Positions 5,034 to 5,116 of a DNA stretch of 5,116 nt are shown here, one piece after another. The notes below the pieces were generated by a model. That model saw only the letters and a program-made list of their open reading frames with translations. It searched no databases and was not told the origin of the DNA. The DNA is taken from positions 1 through 5,116 of the forward strand of contig JAEYVF010000024.1 of assembly GCA_023432005.1 (NCBI GenBank), read 5' to 3'. The DNA is from Actinomycetes bacterium (lineage in GTDB: Bacteria > Actinomycetota > Actinomycetes > Actinomycetales > Microbacteriaceae). A program made the translations under genes and the position numbers. The first letter of the stretch is position 1. Every line of letters begins with the position of its first letter.

Positions 5034-5116
5034 TTACTTGATGCCGGTGATCTTGACGCGGGTGAGCTCCGAGCGGTGGCCCTGGCGCTTCTTGTACCCG
5101 GTCTTGTTCTTGAACT
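5034..5116 (-). CDS. rplU: 50S ribosomal protein bL21, C-terminal fragment
   Basis: Only the last 26 codons and the TAA stop (5036..5034) are in the window. They read FKNKTGYKKRQGHRSEL and then TRVKITGIK, which is the conserved C-terminus of bL21 (the KxxxGYxxxxGHRxxxTxVxIxxI pattern). bL21 binds 23S rRNA in the large subunit. Its place immediately before rpmA is the near-universal rplU-rpmA pair. The gene continues beyond the right edge. Confidence 0.95.
   Translation of the reverse strand, partial: FKNKTGYKKRQGHRSELTRVKITGIK

Overview
The window is high-GC DNA with Actinomycetota gene content and order; the family Microbacteriaceae is my best guess, from the order rplU-rpmA-obg-proB-proA-small membrane ORF-nadD and from the protein sequences. 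All real genes lie on the minus strand, so transcription runs from right to left. No mobile element, phage, CRISPR, tRNA or rRNA was seen.

Right to left: the last 26 codons of rplU (bL21); rpmA (bL27); a 108-bp gap with two tandem hairpins, the second followed by a T-rich stretch like an intrinsic terminator; obg (ribosome-assembly GTPase with a long charged C-terminal tail); proB (glutamate 5-kinase, kinase domain only, no PUA domain), which overlaps obg by GTGA; a 147-bp gap; proA (gamma-glutamyl phosphate reductase); a 66-codon ORF for a one-pass membrane protein with a His-rich tail; nadD (nicotinate-nucleotide adenylyltransferase); and the first 17 codons of an unidentified gene that overlaps nadD by ATGA.

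The genes serve ribosome structure and assembly (bL21, bL27, Obg), the first two steps of proline synthesis from glutamate (ProB, ProA) and NAD synthesis (NadD). The tight overlaps suggest two co-translated blocks, obg-proB and small ORF-nadD-next gene. proA looks separately controlled: it has its own leaderless-type promoter and sits behind the proB-proA gap.

The least explained element is that proB-proA gap. It holds three copies of a 21-bp motif (core TGTAGCG). Two face each other as a long imperfect hairpin, the third repeats the orientation of its neighbour, and their centres lie about 30 and 52 bp apart, close to whole helical turns. The copy nearest proA covers the -35 region of the inferred promoter. 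This could be an operator array or an intergenic repeat family; only a genome-wide search would tell. Most of the window is otherwise ordinary core chromosome.
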